From positions 496,001-560,000 of the forward strand of contig NZ_CP108455.1 of the NCBI RefSeq assembly GCF_036241575.1: a stretch of 64,000 nucleotides of DNA. Reading direction: 5' to 3'. Below are positions 1-7,980 of this stretch, one piece after another. The position numbers and the translations under genes are program-made. Each line of letters opens with the position of its first letter. Position 1 is the stretch's first letter. The DNA comes from Streptomyces sp. NBC_01267. GTDB taxonomy: Bacteria > Actinomycetota > Actinomycetes > Streptomycetales > Streptomycetaceae. Below the pieces are notes generated by a model. That model did no database searches and was not told where the DNA came from. It saw nothing but the letters and a program-made list of their open reading frames with translations.

Positions 1-556
1 GGCCCTGGACCGACTCCAGCCAGTGCACGACGTGCAGCCGCCGGGGGTACTCCCGGGCGAGCGCGATGAGCTCGTCGCGGTAGATCACCGAGCCCTCGTC
101 CCGGTTGGCGTAGACGAGCGTCACGGTGCCCGAACCGGCGTGCAGCGCCGATTTGAGGATCGACATGACCGGCGTGATGCCGCTGCCCCCGGCGAACAGG
201 ACGAAGTCGGTGTCCAGCGATGCCGGGGTGAACGTACCGGCGGGGCGCAGGACTTCCAGCGTGCAGCCCTCCCGGACGGTGTCGCAGATCCAGTTGGATC
301 CGTGGCCGCCCCGGGTTCGCTTGACGGTGATCCTCGGCTTCTCGCCGAGGACGGGAGAGCTGGCGAGCGAGTAGCAGCGCGCCACGCTGCCGGTCCCGCC
401 ACCGGCCTCCGGTATCCGGACGGTGAGGAACTGGCCGGGACTGTAGGCGAACCGTCCGGCGTCGCCGGGGGCCGGTTCGAGAACGAGTGAGTACGCGTCC
501 GGGGTCTCGGCGAGCATCTCGACGACCCGGACACGGAGCGGGCGGGGGTGTGACAT
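1..556 (-). CDS. kshB: 3-ketosteroid 9-alpha-hydroxylase reductase subunit KshB (partial, C-terminus off window)
   Basis: Flavoprotein reductase that passes electrons from NADH through FAD and a 2Fe-2S centre to the Rieske oxygenase KshA, which 9-alpha-hydroxylates 3-ketosteroids and so opens ring B. The 185 residues visible show the FAD motif RCYSLASS at about 60-67 and the nucleotide motif GGSGITP at 123-129. The stretch is close to mycobacterial KshB throughout (SVARCYSL, VTVKRT, YANRD and HWLES blocks). The C-terminal 2Fe-2S domain lies beyond the left edge. The ATG at 556 has a GGAG 8-10 nt upstream. The stop of kstD is 19 bp upstream, so both are likely co-transcribed from the hsaD promoter. 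The oxygenase gene kshA is not in this window. Confidence 0.9.
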   Translation of the reverse strand, partial: MSHPRPLRVRVVEMLAETPDAYSLVLEPAPGDAGRFAYSPGQFLTVRIPEAGGGTGSVARCYSLASSPVLGEKPRITVKRTRGGHGSNWICDTVREGCTLEVLRPAGTFTPASLDTDFVLFAGGSGITPVMSILKSALHAGSGTVTLVYANRDEGSVIYRDELIALAREYPRRLHVVHWLESVQG

Positions 557-575
557 CGGTCGGTCTCCTGGAGTC

Positions 576-2282
576 CTACGCCGGATGCGTCGGCGTGGCG
601 CGGGCCGCGTGCCGCGCGGCGATGTGGCCGAACACCATGGCCGGGCCGATCGTCGCGCCCGCCCCCGCGTACTCACGGCCCATGACGGAGGCGGAGGTGT
701 TCCCGGTGGCGTACAGACCGGGGATCGCGCTGTGGTCGGCGCGCAGCACCCGGCTGTGCTCGTCACAGACGAGACCGCCCTTGGTGCCGAGGTCGCCGAC
801 CTCGATACGGACGGCGTAGAAGGGGCCCCGGTCGATCTCGTCGAGATTGGGGTTCTTCAGGGTGGGGTCGCCGTAGTAGCGGTCGTACGCGCTGTCCCCC
901 CGGCCGAAGTCCTCGTCCCGGCCCGCGCGGGCGAAGCCGTTGAACCGCTGGACGGTACGGGTCAGGGCGTCGGCCGGTACGCCGATGCGCTCCGCCAGCC
1001 CGGCCAGGGTGTCGGCCCGGTGGACGACTCCGCTGTCGTAGAAACCCTGCGGGAAGGGGACGCCCGGCAGGACCTGGGCGAAGGGGTAGCGGGATCGGGC
1101 CTTGGCGTCCATGACGAACCAGGCGGGGACGTGGCCGCCGTCGAGCTGATCGTGCACGAAGTTGACATAGGGCGCCGACTCGTTGGTGAACCGCTCCCCC
1201 GCCCCGGACACGATGACGGACGGCGGTATGCAGCGCTCCGAGACCAGCGGGATCACCACGCCGGACGGGTGCTTGACCGACGGCATCCACCACGCGTCGT
1301 CCATCAGGTCGACGGCCGCTCCGGCCTGCTGGCCCGCGATGATGCCGTCCCCGACGTTCTCCTGGGCGCCGGCGCTGACGTCCTCCCGGCCGCCCGCGGG
1401 CAGGTGGCGTTCACGCAGGCCCGTGTGGTGGTCGAACCCGCCGGTGGCGAGCAGGACACCCCGGCGGGCGCGGATCCGTACGGTCCGGCCCTGGTGTTCC
1501 ACGACCGCCCCGGTGACCGTACCGTCGGCATCGGTCACCAGGGAGCGCATCGGGGACCGCAGCCACAGCGGGATGTCGTGGTCCTTCAGCGCCATGCGCA
1601 GCCGGGCCACCAGGGCGCGCCCTCCGGTGGCCATGTGCCGTCGGCGGACCACGTTGGAGGAGACCCGCCAGGCCGCGACCAGGGAGGCACGGCGGCCCTT
1701 CCAGGTCCGCTTGACCATGGCGAGGTCGTGGTAGTCCTTCGACGTCACCCAGAGGCCGAGCGGCCCCTTGAGGCTGTTGGGCCGCTGGTACTCCTCGTCC
1801 GCGCCGAGCCTGCGGGTGTCGAAGGGCAGCGCCTCGATGGTGCGGCCCAGCGGACGTCCGCCGCTCTTCTCCGGGTGGTAGTCGGAGTAGCCCTTGACCC
1901 AGAAGAAGCGCAGGTGCGGGCTGCGGTCGAGCAGGTCCATCAGCGGGGCGCCCTGGTCGACATAGGCGTCGAGCCGCGCCTGCGGCACCTCGCCCTCGGT
2001 GAGGGCGCCGAGGTAGCGCAGGATGGATTCGCGGTCGTCGACGACTCCCTTGCGGCGCAGGGTCGGGTTGTTGGGGATCCAGATACCGCCGCCGGAGATG
2101 GCGGTGGAGCCGCCGAACGTACGGCCCTTCTCGACGATCAGGGTGTCCAGGCCGGCGTCGGCCGCGCTCAGCGCGGCGGCCATGCCACCGCCTCCGCTGC
2201 CGACGATCAGGAAGTCGACCTGCTGGTCCCAGCCGTCGGATCCGGCGGCCGGGTTCGTGGCGCGCGTGGCGTCCGCGGTCAT
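576..2282 (-). CDS. kstD: 3-ketosteroid-delta1-dehydrogenase KstD (FAD-dependent)
   Basis: Introduces the 1,2 double bond into ring A of 3-ketosteroids; together with 9-alpha-hydroxylation this makes the B ring break open. It is 568 aa, the usual KstD length. The N-terminal FAD motif GSGGGG is at 28-33, followed by the GGSTAISGGG stretch. The family blocks GYSDYHPE, AYDRYYGDP and DLGTKGG are present, and the C-terminal substrate-site block MGREY...IGPA is at about 534-548. A longer upstream reading frame exists, but the ATG at 2282 overlaps the hsaD stop as ATGA and has an AAGGGAG ribosome site, so this start is preferred. It is expressed in one unit with hsaD and kshB. Confidence 0.92.
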   Translation of the reverse strand: MTADATRATNPAAGSDGWDQQVDFLIVGSGGGGMAAALSAADAGLDTLIVEKGRTFGGSTAISGGGIWIPNNPTLRRKGVVDDRESILRYLGALTEGEVPQARLDAYVDQGAPLMDLLDRSPHLRFFWVKGYSDYHPEKSGGRPLGRTIEALPFDTRRLGADEEYQRPNSLKGPLGLWVTSKDYHDLAMVKRTWKGRRASLVAAWRVSSNVVRRRHMATGGRALVARLRMALKDHDIPLWLRSPMRSLVTDADGTVTGAVVEHQGRTVRIRARRGVLLATGGFDHHTGLRERHLPAGGREDVSAGAQENVGDGIIAGQQAGAAVDLMDDAWWMPSVKHPSGVVIPLVSERCIPPSVIVSGAGERFTNESAPYVNFVHDQLDGGHVPAWFVMDAKARSRYPFAQVLPGVPFPQGFYDSGVVHRADTLAGLAERIGVPADALTRTVQRFNGFARAGRDEDFGRGDSAYDRYYGDPTLKNPNLDEIDRGPFYAVRIEVGDLGTKGGLVCDEHSRVLRADHSAIPGLYATGNTSASVMGREYAGAGATIGPAMVFGHIAARHAARATPTHPA

Positions 2283-3151
2283 CGTGCGCTCCCTTCGCGC
2301 GTGAGGAACGCGAGCACCGCGCTCTCGAACGCGGCTTTCTGTTCGATCATCACCCAGTGGCCGCAGTCCGGGAAGACGTGCAGTTCGCCACGCGGCAGGG
2401 TGCGCATCGGCAGCAGCGCCATGTCGACGGGGCTGACCCGGTCGTCGCGCCCCCAGGTCAGCAGGGTGGGTGCCTGCACCTTGTGCAACTGGGCCCAGTA
2501 CGGGGCGGTGTCCGAGGCCGCGGCTGCGGCAGCCTGTCCGGCGAACGCGGCCCTGCCGTACATCTGCCGGGCGCTCGCCAGCGTGGCCGGGTCGGTGGCC
2601 TGCGTCCAGCGTTCCTCGATAAGTTCCTCGGTGACCAGCGCCGGGTCGTGCACCATCGAGAGGAGCCACCGCACCAGGGCCTCCCGGGTGGGGTTCTCGG
2701 TGAAGTCCATGAGCAGCCTGATGCCTTCGCCCGGCCCCGGGCTGAAGATGTTCTTGCCGACGCCGCCGATGGTGACGAGCTTCTCGACCCGCTCGGGGTG
2801 GGCGATCGCGAACCGGGTGGCGACGATCCCGCCCATCGAGTTGCCGATGACGTGTACGCGGTCCAGCCCGAGCCCGTCCAGGAAGCGTTCCACGCTCTGC
2901 TGCGCGGTCACCATGGGAGGCCCGTCGGCGGGGTCGCTGACCCCGAAGCCGGGGAATTCCAGGATCAGGCAGCGGAAGTGCTCCGCGAAGAAGCCGAGGT
3001 TGCCACGGTAGTTGCGCCAGCCGGTCACCCCGGGCCCCGACCCGTGCAACAGCAGCAGTGGCGGGCCCTCCCCGGCCTCGTGGTAGCGCAGGACGCCGCC
3101 GTCGGTGGCCAGTTCGCGCAGGGTGGCCCGGTAACTCGTATCAGTGGTCAT
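2279..3151 (-). CDS. hsaD: meta-cleavage-product hydrolase HsaD (alpha/beta hydrolase)
   Basis: C-C bond hydrolase that splits 4,9-DSHA, the meta-cleavage product of the aromatised steroid A ring, into a dienoate and the HIP/DOHNAA bicyclic acid. It is 290 aa. The oxyanion motif HGSGPG is at 36-41, nucleophile Ser105 in GNSMGG, the acid near Asp236/237 in WGRDDRVSP and His265 in CGHW. The lid region aligns by eye with mycobacterial HsaD (NxFSPxPxEG-type segment). It is the first gene of the minus-strand operon hsaD-kstD-kshB. In mycobacteria it sits with hsaA, hsaB and hsaC; here only hsaB is near, and divergent. Confidence 0.9.
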   Translation of the reverse strand: MTTDTSYRATLRELATDGGVLRYHEAGEGPPLLLLHGSGPGVTGWRNYRGNLGFFAEHFRCLILEFPGFGVSDPADGPPMVTAQQSVERFLDGLGLDRVHVIGNSMGGIVATRFAIAHPERVEKLVTIGGVGKNIFSPGPGEGIRLLMDFTENPTREALVRWLLSMVHDPALVTEELIEERWTQATDPATLASARQMYGRAAFAGQAAAAAASDTAPYWAQLHKVQAPTLLTWGRDDRVSPVDMALLPMRTLPRGELHVFPDCGHWVMIEQKAAFESAVLAFLTREGSAR

Positions 3152-3170
3152 CGTCCGCCTCGGTCGGGGT

Positions 3171-3233
3171 GGTTCGGGTGGAGTGAGGTTCGGGTGCGGT
3201 GAGGTTCGAGCGGGCTGAGGTGGGGTTCGGGTG
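3171..3233. repeat. imperfect direct repeats GGTTCGGGTG in the hsaD/hsaB divergent region
   Basis: Four copies of GGTTCGGGTG or a close variant start at 3171, 3187, 3203 (variant) and 3224, spaced 16, 16 and 21 bp. They lie just upstream of the hsaD start. They may be a low-complexity expansion or phased regulator sites; no function can be read from the sequence alone. Confidence 0.5.
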
Positions 3234-3297
3234 CGGTGGGTGCCCGTCGCCAGGACCGTAGGCCGCCGGGCCCGGCGCCGTGGGTCACGTCCCGATC

Positions 3298-3346
3298 AGC
3301 GGGATCCAGGGCACCGGCCCCGGCGCCGTTCCACTGAGCGGGATCC
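3298..3346. promoter_or_regulatory. pair of AGCGGGATCC direct repeats, possible operator of the hsaD/hsaB region
   Basis: The 10-mer AGCGGGATCC occurs at 3298-3307 and 3337-3346, 39 bp apart, in the 285-bp divergent region between hsaD and hsaB. A perfect repeat at this spacing before pathway genes is what a bound regulator would need. The IclR-family gene at 4182-5078 is the nearest candidate. This is inference; no published operator is claimed. Confidence 0.35.
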
Positions 3347-3436
3347 CTCCCTGCTCTCCCGGGGCCCGGTCCTACGGTCGTCGCCGATGTCACCGGTGTC
3401 CGGCCGGTGGCCCGCTCACGATCGGAGGTGTCCCGT

Positions 3437-4024
3437 ATGCCGGCCGAGGCGCTCTCCCGCACGGCTCCCGCGGACGTCCGTACGCCGAGCCCCGCCGAAC
3501 TGCGCACGGCCATGGGCCGGTTCGCCAGCGGCGTCACGGTGGTCACGGGCCACGACGAGGAAGGACCGGCCGGTTTCGCCTGCCAGTCCTTCGCGTCGGT
3601 TTCCCTTGAGCCGCCGCTCGTTCTCTTCTGCGCGGACCACCGCGGCCGGGCCTGGCCGCGGATCCGCGCCACGGGCCGGTTCTGTGTGAATGTGCTGGCC
3701 GCACACCAGACCGAGGTGTGCGCACGCTTCGGCTCCAGCCGGGGCAGGAAGTTCGACGGCCTGGACTGGCGGTTGTCGCGCTGGGGGGCGCCCGCCCTGC
3801 CCGGCGTGCTGTTGCGGGTGCACGCGTCGGTCGACTCGGTCCGGGCGGCCGGTGACCACGACGTGGTGCTCGGCCGGGTGCTGGAACTGGACACGCCGGG
3901 CGAGGAACCGCCGATGATCTTCTACCGCGGAGGGTTCGACCTCGGCCGGGACACCGCGCCGCAGGGCGCGGGGACCGGCCCGGCGCTGCCGCCGGTCTGG
4001 GGGCCGGGCGACCGCTGGGGCTGA
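3437..4024 (+). CDS. hsaB: flavin reductase HsaB (reductase component of 3-HSA hydroxylase)
   Basis: Small NADH:flavin reductase that supplies reduced flavin to the monooxygenase HsaA, which hydroxylates the aromatised A ring of the secosteroid. It is 195 aa. The flavin-reductase fold is recognised from MGRFASGVTVVTG near residue 24, the FACQSFASVSLEPPLVLFC block, and FCVNVLA followed by CARF. The ATG at 3437 follows a GGAGGTG site and is preferred over an in-frame start at 3407 without one. The oxygenase partner hsaA and the dioxygenase hsaC are not in the window, so the reductase is detached from its partner. A HpaC/NtaB-type reductase of another monooxygenase is the alternative. Confidence 0.75.
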   Translation: MPAEALSRTAPADVRTPSPAELRTAMGRFASGVTVVTGHDEEGPAGFACQSFASVSLEPPLVLFCADHRGRAWPRIRATGRFCVNVLAAHQTEVCARFGSSRGRKFDGLDWRLSRWGAPALPGVLLRVHASVDSVRAAGDHDVVLGRVLELDTPGEEPPMIFYRGGFDLGRDTAPQGAGTGPALPPVWGPGDRWG

Positions 4025-4032
4025 GAGCCCGG

Positions 4033-4061
4033 CGGGTGGCCCGCGACCGGGCGGCCACCCG
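4033..4061. terminator. inverted repeat between convergent hsaB and iclR genes
   Basis: A 9-bp perfect stem (CGGGTGGCC at 4033-4041 with its complement at 4053-4061) and 11-nt loop lies 9 bp after the hsaB stop, in a convergent gap. It is likely a bidirectional terminator. Confidence 0.5.
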
Positions 4062-4181
4062 ACAGCCGCTGGGCCCGGGGCGGCCGGCCCCGCGGCTCCA
4101 CCGTCCCGGGCCGGTGTACGGTGCGGCGCCGCCGTGCTCGGACGCGCCGGTCCGGACCGGTCGGCGCCACCGGGAACGGTG

Positions 4182-5078
4182 TCAGATCCATTCCCCGTCC
4201 CGGCCCGCGCTGATCAGCCGGTCCATGACCTCCGGCGACCAGGTGCGCTCCGGGATCTGCGGCCCGCGGCTGCTGCGGCGTACGGTCTCCCGCTCCGGGA
4301 ACAGACTGCGTGAGACCTCTCGGGCGGCGTTGACCACGAGGGGGGCCACCCGTTCCAGCCGGGCGGTCCGCTCGTCACCGCTGAGGGAGATGGCCGCGAC
4401 GGGCCCCTCCGGTCCGCGCAGCGGCGCCGCGGCACACGACACGCCGGGGATCGCCTCTCCCCGGTCGAAGGCGAGACCGTGCCGCCGCCTGATCCGGTCG
4501 AGCTCCTGCCGGAGCGCCGGAAGGCCGGTGATGGTGCGTTCGGTACTCCGGGGCAGCGCCTCGGGCAGGAGGGTGTCCACCTGCTCGGGTTCGAGCCAGG
4601 CGAGCATGGCCTTGCCCACCCCCGTGGCGTGGGCGGGCGCGTGTCCGCCGACCCGCGAGGGCAGGCCGCTGGCGAACCGGCCGCCGATCTTGTCGAGGTA
4701 CACGATCTCGGCACCTTCGAGTACGGCGAGATGCACCACCATGCCGGTGCGCAGGTGGAGTTCGTGGAGCAGGGGGGCGGCGGCCTCACGGATCTCGCCC
4801 CGGCTGCCGTCCTGGCCGCCGAGTCCGAGGGCACGCGGGCCGAGCCGGTAGCCGTACGAGGTGTGTTCCAGCCACTGGCAGCCGACGAGCTGGTCCAGGA
4901 TGCGGTGCGCGGTCGACCGTGGCAGCCGGGTGCGGTACGCGACCTCTTCGAGAGTCAGCCGCGAGGAACGGTTTTCGAACGCGTCGATGATCAGGGTCAT
5001 CCGCCCGATCATCGACGGAGGGAGTTCACAGGGTCGAGGTGTTGCCCACACGGGGTGGGGTGAATCGACGAGGGGCAT
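4182..5078 (-). CDS. IclR-family transcriptional regulator
   Basis: DNA-binding regulator of 298 aa. Residues about 22-85 form the IclR winged helix (LTLEEVAYRTRLPRSTAHRI is the HTH), and residues about 95-270 form the GAF-like effector domain (GMVVHLAVLEGAEIVYLDK, then GHAPAHATGVGKAMLA). The ATG at 5078 is preceded by GGAGG at 6 nt. IclR proteins often control aromatic or steroid catabolic genes. Its position between hsaB and the SDR gene makes those genes likely targets, but this is inferred from context. The upstream region 5114-5140 is unusually A+T rich for this genome and holds a TTCA-n6-TGAA inverted repeat that could be an autoregulatory site. Confidence 0.88.
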   Translation of the reverse strand: MPLVDSPHPVWATPRPCELPPSMIGRMTLIIDAFENRSSRLTLEEVAYRTRLPRSTAHRILDQLVGCQWLEHTSYGYRLGPRALGLGGQDGSRGEIREAAAPLLHELHLRTGMVVHLAVLEGAEIVYLDKIGGRFASGLPSRVGGHAPAHATGVGKAMLAWLEPEQVDTLLPEALPRSTERTITGLPALRQELDRIRRRHGLAFDRGEAIPGVSCAAAPLRGPEGPVAAISLSGDERTARLERVAPLVVNAAREVSRSLFPERETVRRSSRGPQIPERTWSPEVMDRLISAGRDGEWI

Positions 5079-5212
5079 CGAAGCCTCCGAGTCCTTCGCC
5101 AGGGCGACGGAAGTTCACAGAACTGAAATGAATTCTTGAAAAACGTAGCAGGACACTTCCGTCCGGGGAAGACACCGGACGCTCCGGCTCGTGGATCACC
5201 CCCGCTCACGGG

Positions 5213-5257
5213 CCGTGCGGGCACCCCGGCAGGACCAGGGCCGGGGTGCCCGCACGG
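5213..5257 (-). terminator. strong hairpin terminator after the SDR gene
   Basis: A perfect 17-bp stem (5213-5229 and 5241-5257) with an 11-nt loop lies 8 bp beyond the stop of the minus-strand SDR gene. No T-run follows, which is usual in streptomycetes. Confidence 0.8.
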
Positions 5258-5265
5258 TGGGCCGG

Positions 5266-6225
5266 TCACTGCGCGCCGTATACCGGCTGGGGCAGTTCGG
5301 CGGCGGCCAGCAGGACCAGGGCGGCCTCGCCCGCCTCGGCCGGGGTCCAGCGCGCCCCCTTGTCGGCGCTCGGGCCCGGCCGCCAGCCCTCCATGACGGT
5401 GATCCGCCCGGCTTCCGCCTCGAAGACGCGGCCGGTGACGCCCGCGGCGGCCTCCGACGCCAGCCAGACCACGAGCGGCGAGACGTTCTCCGGCGCCATC
5501 GCGTCGAAGCCGCCCTCACCGGACGCGGTCATGGCCTCGGCGAAGACCTCTTCGGTCATCCGGGTCCGGGCGGCGGGCGCGATGGCGTTGACCTGGACCC
5601 CGTACCGCCCCAGTTCGGCGGCGGCCACCAGGGTCAGCCCCAGGATCCCGGCCTTGGCGGCCGAGTAGTTGCCCTGCCCCACGCTCCCCAGCAGTCCCGC
5701 GCCGGAGCTGGTGTTGATCACCCGCGCCTGCGGCGCGCGCCCCGCCTTGGCCTCCGCACGCCAGTGCGCCCCGGCGTACTTGAGCGCCAGGAAGTGACCC
5801 TTGAGGTGGACGCGCATCACCGCGTCCCAGGCGTCCTCGTCGAGGTTGACGAGCATCTTGTCGCGCAGGAACCCGGCGTTGTTGACCAGGATGTCGAGCC
5901 GGCCGAAGGTCTCCACGGCGGTGGCGACCAGGGAGGCCGCGCCGACCGCGGTGGCGATGTCGCCGCCGTGGGCGACCGCCTCACCGCCCGCCGCGACGAT
6001 CTCGTCGACCACGTCCTGCGCCGGTCCCGCCGAGCCGCCTGCCCCGTCGAGTCCGACACCCAGGTCGTTGACGACGACCCGCGCGCCCTCCGCCGCCAGG
6101 GCGTGCGCATGGGCGCGGCCCAGGCCGCGGCCCGCGCCGGTGACGACGGCGACGCGTCCGGCGCAGAGCCCGGAGCCGTTTCCCGTGGCGTTTCCTGTGC
6201 CGCTTCCGGTGGTGCTCGAAGTCAT
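5266..6225 (-). CDS. short-chain dehydrogenase/reductase, steroid or acyl-CoA type
   Basis: NAD(P)-dependent oxidoreductase of 319 aa. Cofactor motif TGAGRGLG is at 29-36, NNAG at 115-118, catalytic Ser near 173, and Tyr187/Lys191 in YSAAK. The extended C-terminus of about 60 residues (GRVFEAEAGRITVMEGW) is typical of the hydroxyacyl-CoA dehydrogenase-like SDRs found in actinobacterial steroid regulons (Hsd4A or Rv3548c type). A beta-hydroxyacyl-CoA or hydroxysteroid substrate is therefore likely but not proven. The ATG at 6225 has a GAAGGAG site. It is transcribed away from echA20, and the KstR2-type palindrome 84 bp upstream may control both directions. The N-terminal 18 residues are Gly/Ser/Thr-rich and dispensable-looking. 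Confidence 0.85.
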   Translation of the reverse strand: MTSSTTGSGTGNATGNGSGLCAGRVAVVTGAGRGLGRAHAHALAAEGARVVVNDLGVGLDGAGGSAGPAQDVVDEIVAAGGEAVAHGGDIATAVGAASLVATAVETFGRLDILVNNAGFLRDKMLVNLDEDAWDAVMRVHLKGHFLALKYAGAHWRAEAKAGRAPQARVINTSSGAGLLGSVGQGNYSAAKAGILGLTLVAAAELGRYGVQVNAIAPAARTRMTEEVFAEAMTASGEGGFDAMAPENVSPLVVWLASEAAAGVTGRVFEAEAGRITVMEGWRPGPSADKGARWTPAEAGEAALVLLAAAELPQPVYGAQ

Positions 6226-6308
6226 CTCACTTCTCCTTCTCGGCAGTTGCGGGAGCCGGGACGCCGGGCGCCCCCTCCCGCGGTACGCGAAGCACTGCTA
6301 CCTTCTCA

Positions 6309-6325
6309 CCTAACAAATGTTTGGT
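6309..6325. promoter_or_regulatory. KstR2-type operator upstream of echA20
   Basis: CCTAACAAATGTTTGG at 6309-6324 is a palindrome of the form CCwAACAnnTGTTwGG. Its inner part matches the mycobacterial KstR2 motif AnCAAGnnCTTGnT, as I recall it, at 10 of 12 defined positions. A near-identical copy lies at 12730-12746. It sits 23 bp before the echA20 start, in the divergent gap with the SDR gene. Confidence 0.8.
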
Positions 6326-6346
6326 GGAAAGGTAGCTGATCTGCTC

Positions 6347-7099
6347 ATGGGTGTCTCCACCTCAAGCCCGCACGACGGCGTCAGTGTGGTCACCGTCGAC
6401 TTCCCTCCCGTCAACGCCCTGCCCGTACAGGGCTGGTTCGCCCTGGCCCAAGCGGTGCGCGCCGCAGGGGCCGATCCCACCGTCCGCTGCGTGGTGCTGA
6501 CCGCCGCCGGACGTGGCTTCAACGCCGGCGTCGACATCAAGGAGATGCAGCGCTCCGAAGGCCACGGAGCGCTGGTCGGCGCCAACCACGGCTGCGCCGA
6601 GGCCTTCGCCGCCGTATACGAGTGCGAGGTGCCCGTCGTCGCCGCGGTGGGCGGGTACTGCCTGGGCGGCGGTATCGGCCTCGTCGGCAACGCCGACGCG
6701 ATCGTGGCGAGCGACGACGCCACCTTCGGCCTCCCCGAGCTGGACCGCGGCGCGCTCGGCGCCGCCACGCACCTCGCCCGGCTGGTCCCCCAGCACCTGA
6801 TGCGCACCTTGTACTACACCTCCCGTACCGCCACGGCGCAGGAACTCCACCGGCACGGCTCCGTGTGGCAGGTCGTTCCCCGCGACGGGCTGCTGGACGC
6901 GGCGGTGGCTCTGGCCGTCGAGATCGCCGCCAAGGACGGCACGCTGATCCGCCTCGCCAAGGCCGCGATCAACGGCATCGACCCGGTCGACGTCCGCCGC
7001 AGTTACCGCTTCGAACAGGGCTTCACCTTCGAGGCGAACCTCGTGGGGATCGCCGACCAGGTCCGTAACACCTTCGGAAACAAGGAGGAGAAGTCGTGA
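6347..7099 (+). CDS. echA20: enoyl-CoA hydratase-family ring hydrolase EchA20
   Basis: Crotonase-fold enzyme of 250 aa which, by family, hydrolytically opens the first of the two remaining rings (HIEC-CoA) in the late steroid pathway. Crotonase blocks are FNAGVDIKEM near residue 60 and YCLGGGIGLVGNADAIVAS near 106-124. Mycobacterial EchA20 is 247 aa and stands in the same order before ipdA-ipdB-ipdC. I chose the ATG at 6347; an in-frame ATG at 6317 would start inside the operator and has no ribosome site. The stop overlaps the ipdA start as GTGA, with AAGGAGGAG just before. Confidence 0.88.
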   Translation: MGVSTSSPHDGVSVVTVDFPPVNALPVQGWFALAQAVRAAGADPTVRCVVLTAAGRGFNAGVDIKEMQRSEGHGALVGANHGCAEAFAAVYECEVPVVAAVGGYCLGGGIGLVGNADAIVASDDATFGLPELDRGALGAATHLARLVPQHLMRTLYYTSRTATAQELHRHGSVWQVVPRDGLLDAAVALAVEIAAKDGTLIRLAKAAINGIDPVDVRRSYRFEQGFTFEANLVGIADQVRNTFGNKEEKS

Positions 7100-7980
7100 G
7101 CAGCGACACCCCTGAGAGGACCGGCAAGGTCATGTCCGCGGAGGACGTCGTCGGACGGCTGCGCAGCGGTATGACGCTGGGCATCGGCGGCTGGGGTTCC
7201 CGGCGCAAACCCATGGCGCTCGTCCGCGCCCTGCTGCGGTCGGACGTCACCGATCTGACCGTCATCTCCTACGGCGGCCCCGACGTGGGCCTGCTGGCCG
7301 CCGCCGGAAAGATCCGCAAGCTGGTCGCCGCCTTCGCCACGCTCGACTCCATCCCGCTGGAGCCGCACTTCCGGGCGGCCCGCCAGCGCGGTGACTTCGA
7401 GCTGACGGAACTGGACGAGGCGATGTTCATGTGGGGGCTGACCGCCGCCGCCCACCGACTGCCGTTCATGCCGATCCGGGCCGGTCTCGGATCGGACGTG
7501 ATGACGGTCAACCCGGAGCTGCGGGCGGTCACTTCACCGTACGCGGACGGTGAGGAGCTGGTGGCCGTACCGGCGCTGCGGATGGACGCGGCCCTCGTCC
7601 ACGTCAACCGCGCGGACGCCCGCGGCAACGGCCAGTACCTGGGCCCCGACCCGTACTTCGACGACCTCTTCTGCGAAGCGGCCACCGACGCCTACGTCTC
7701 CTGCGAACGGATCGTGCCGAGCTCGGAGTTCGCCGCCGCCGGCCCTCCGCAGACCCTGCTCGTGGGGCGCCACTCGGTCACCGGGGTCGTCGAGACCCCG
7801 AACGGCGCGCACTTCACCTCGTGCATCCCCGACTACGGGCGCGACGAGGCGTTCCAGACGGCGTACGCCAAGGCAGCCGCGGACCCGGACGCCTGGCGCG
7901 AGTTCACCGACCGCTTCCTGTCCGGGGACGAGGACACCTACCAGGCCGCGGTCGCGGCCTTCGCCAAGGAGGGCGCATGA
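7096..7980 (+). CDS. ipdA: ring-cleaving hydrolase alpha subunit IpdA (CoA-transferase fold)
   Basis: Alpha subunit of the IpdAB hydrolase that opens the last steroid ring (COCHEA-CoA) by a retro-Claisen-like C-C hydrolysis. It is 294 aa in the class I CoA-transferase alpha fold (GMTLGIGGWGSRRKPMALVR near residues 31-50, AALVHVNRADARGNGQYLG near 170-188). The start is GTG at 7096, overlapping the echA20 stop and preceded by AAGGAGGAG. Its stop overlaps ipdB as ATGA, so the two subunits are made in step. A plain 3-oxoacid CoA-transferase is excluded mainly by the echA20-ipdC context. Confidence 0.9.
   Translation: MSSDTPERTGKVMSAEDVVGRLRSGMTLGIGGWGSRRKPMALVRALLRSDVTDLTVISYGGPDVGLLAAAGKIRKLVAAFATLDSIPLEPHFRAARQRGDFELTELDEAMFMWGLTAAAHRLPFMPIRAGLGSDVMTVNPELRAVTSPYADGEELVAVPALRMDAALVHVNRADARGNGQYLGPDPYFDDLFCEAATDAYVSCERIVPSSEFAAAGPPQTLLVGRHSVTGVVETPNGAHFTSCIPDYGRDEAFQTAYAKAAADPDAWREFTDRFLSGDEDTYQAAVAAFAKEGA

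Noticed and set aside
585..3011. Very long plus-strand frame (about 800 codons)
   Set aside because: It is antisense to kstD and hsaD, which have full families and motifs. Long open antisense frames are common at this GC content.
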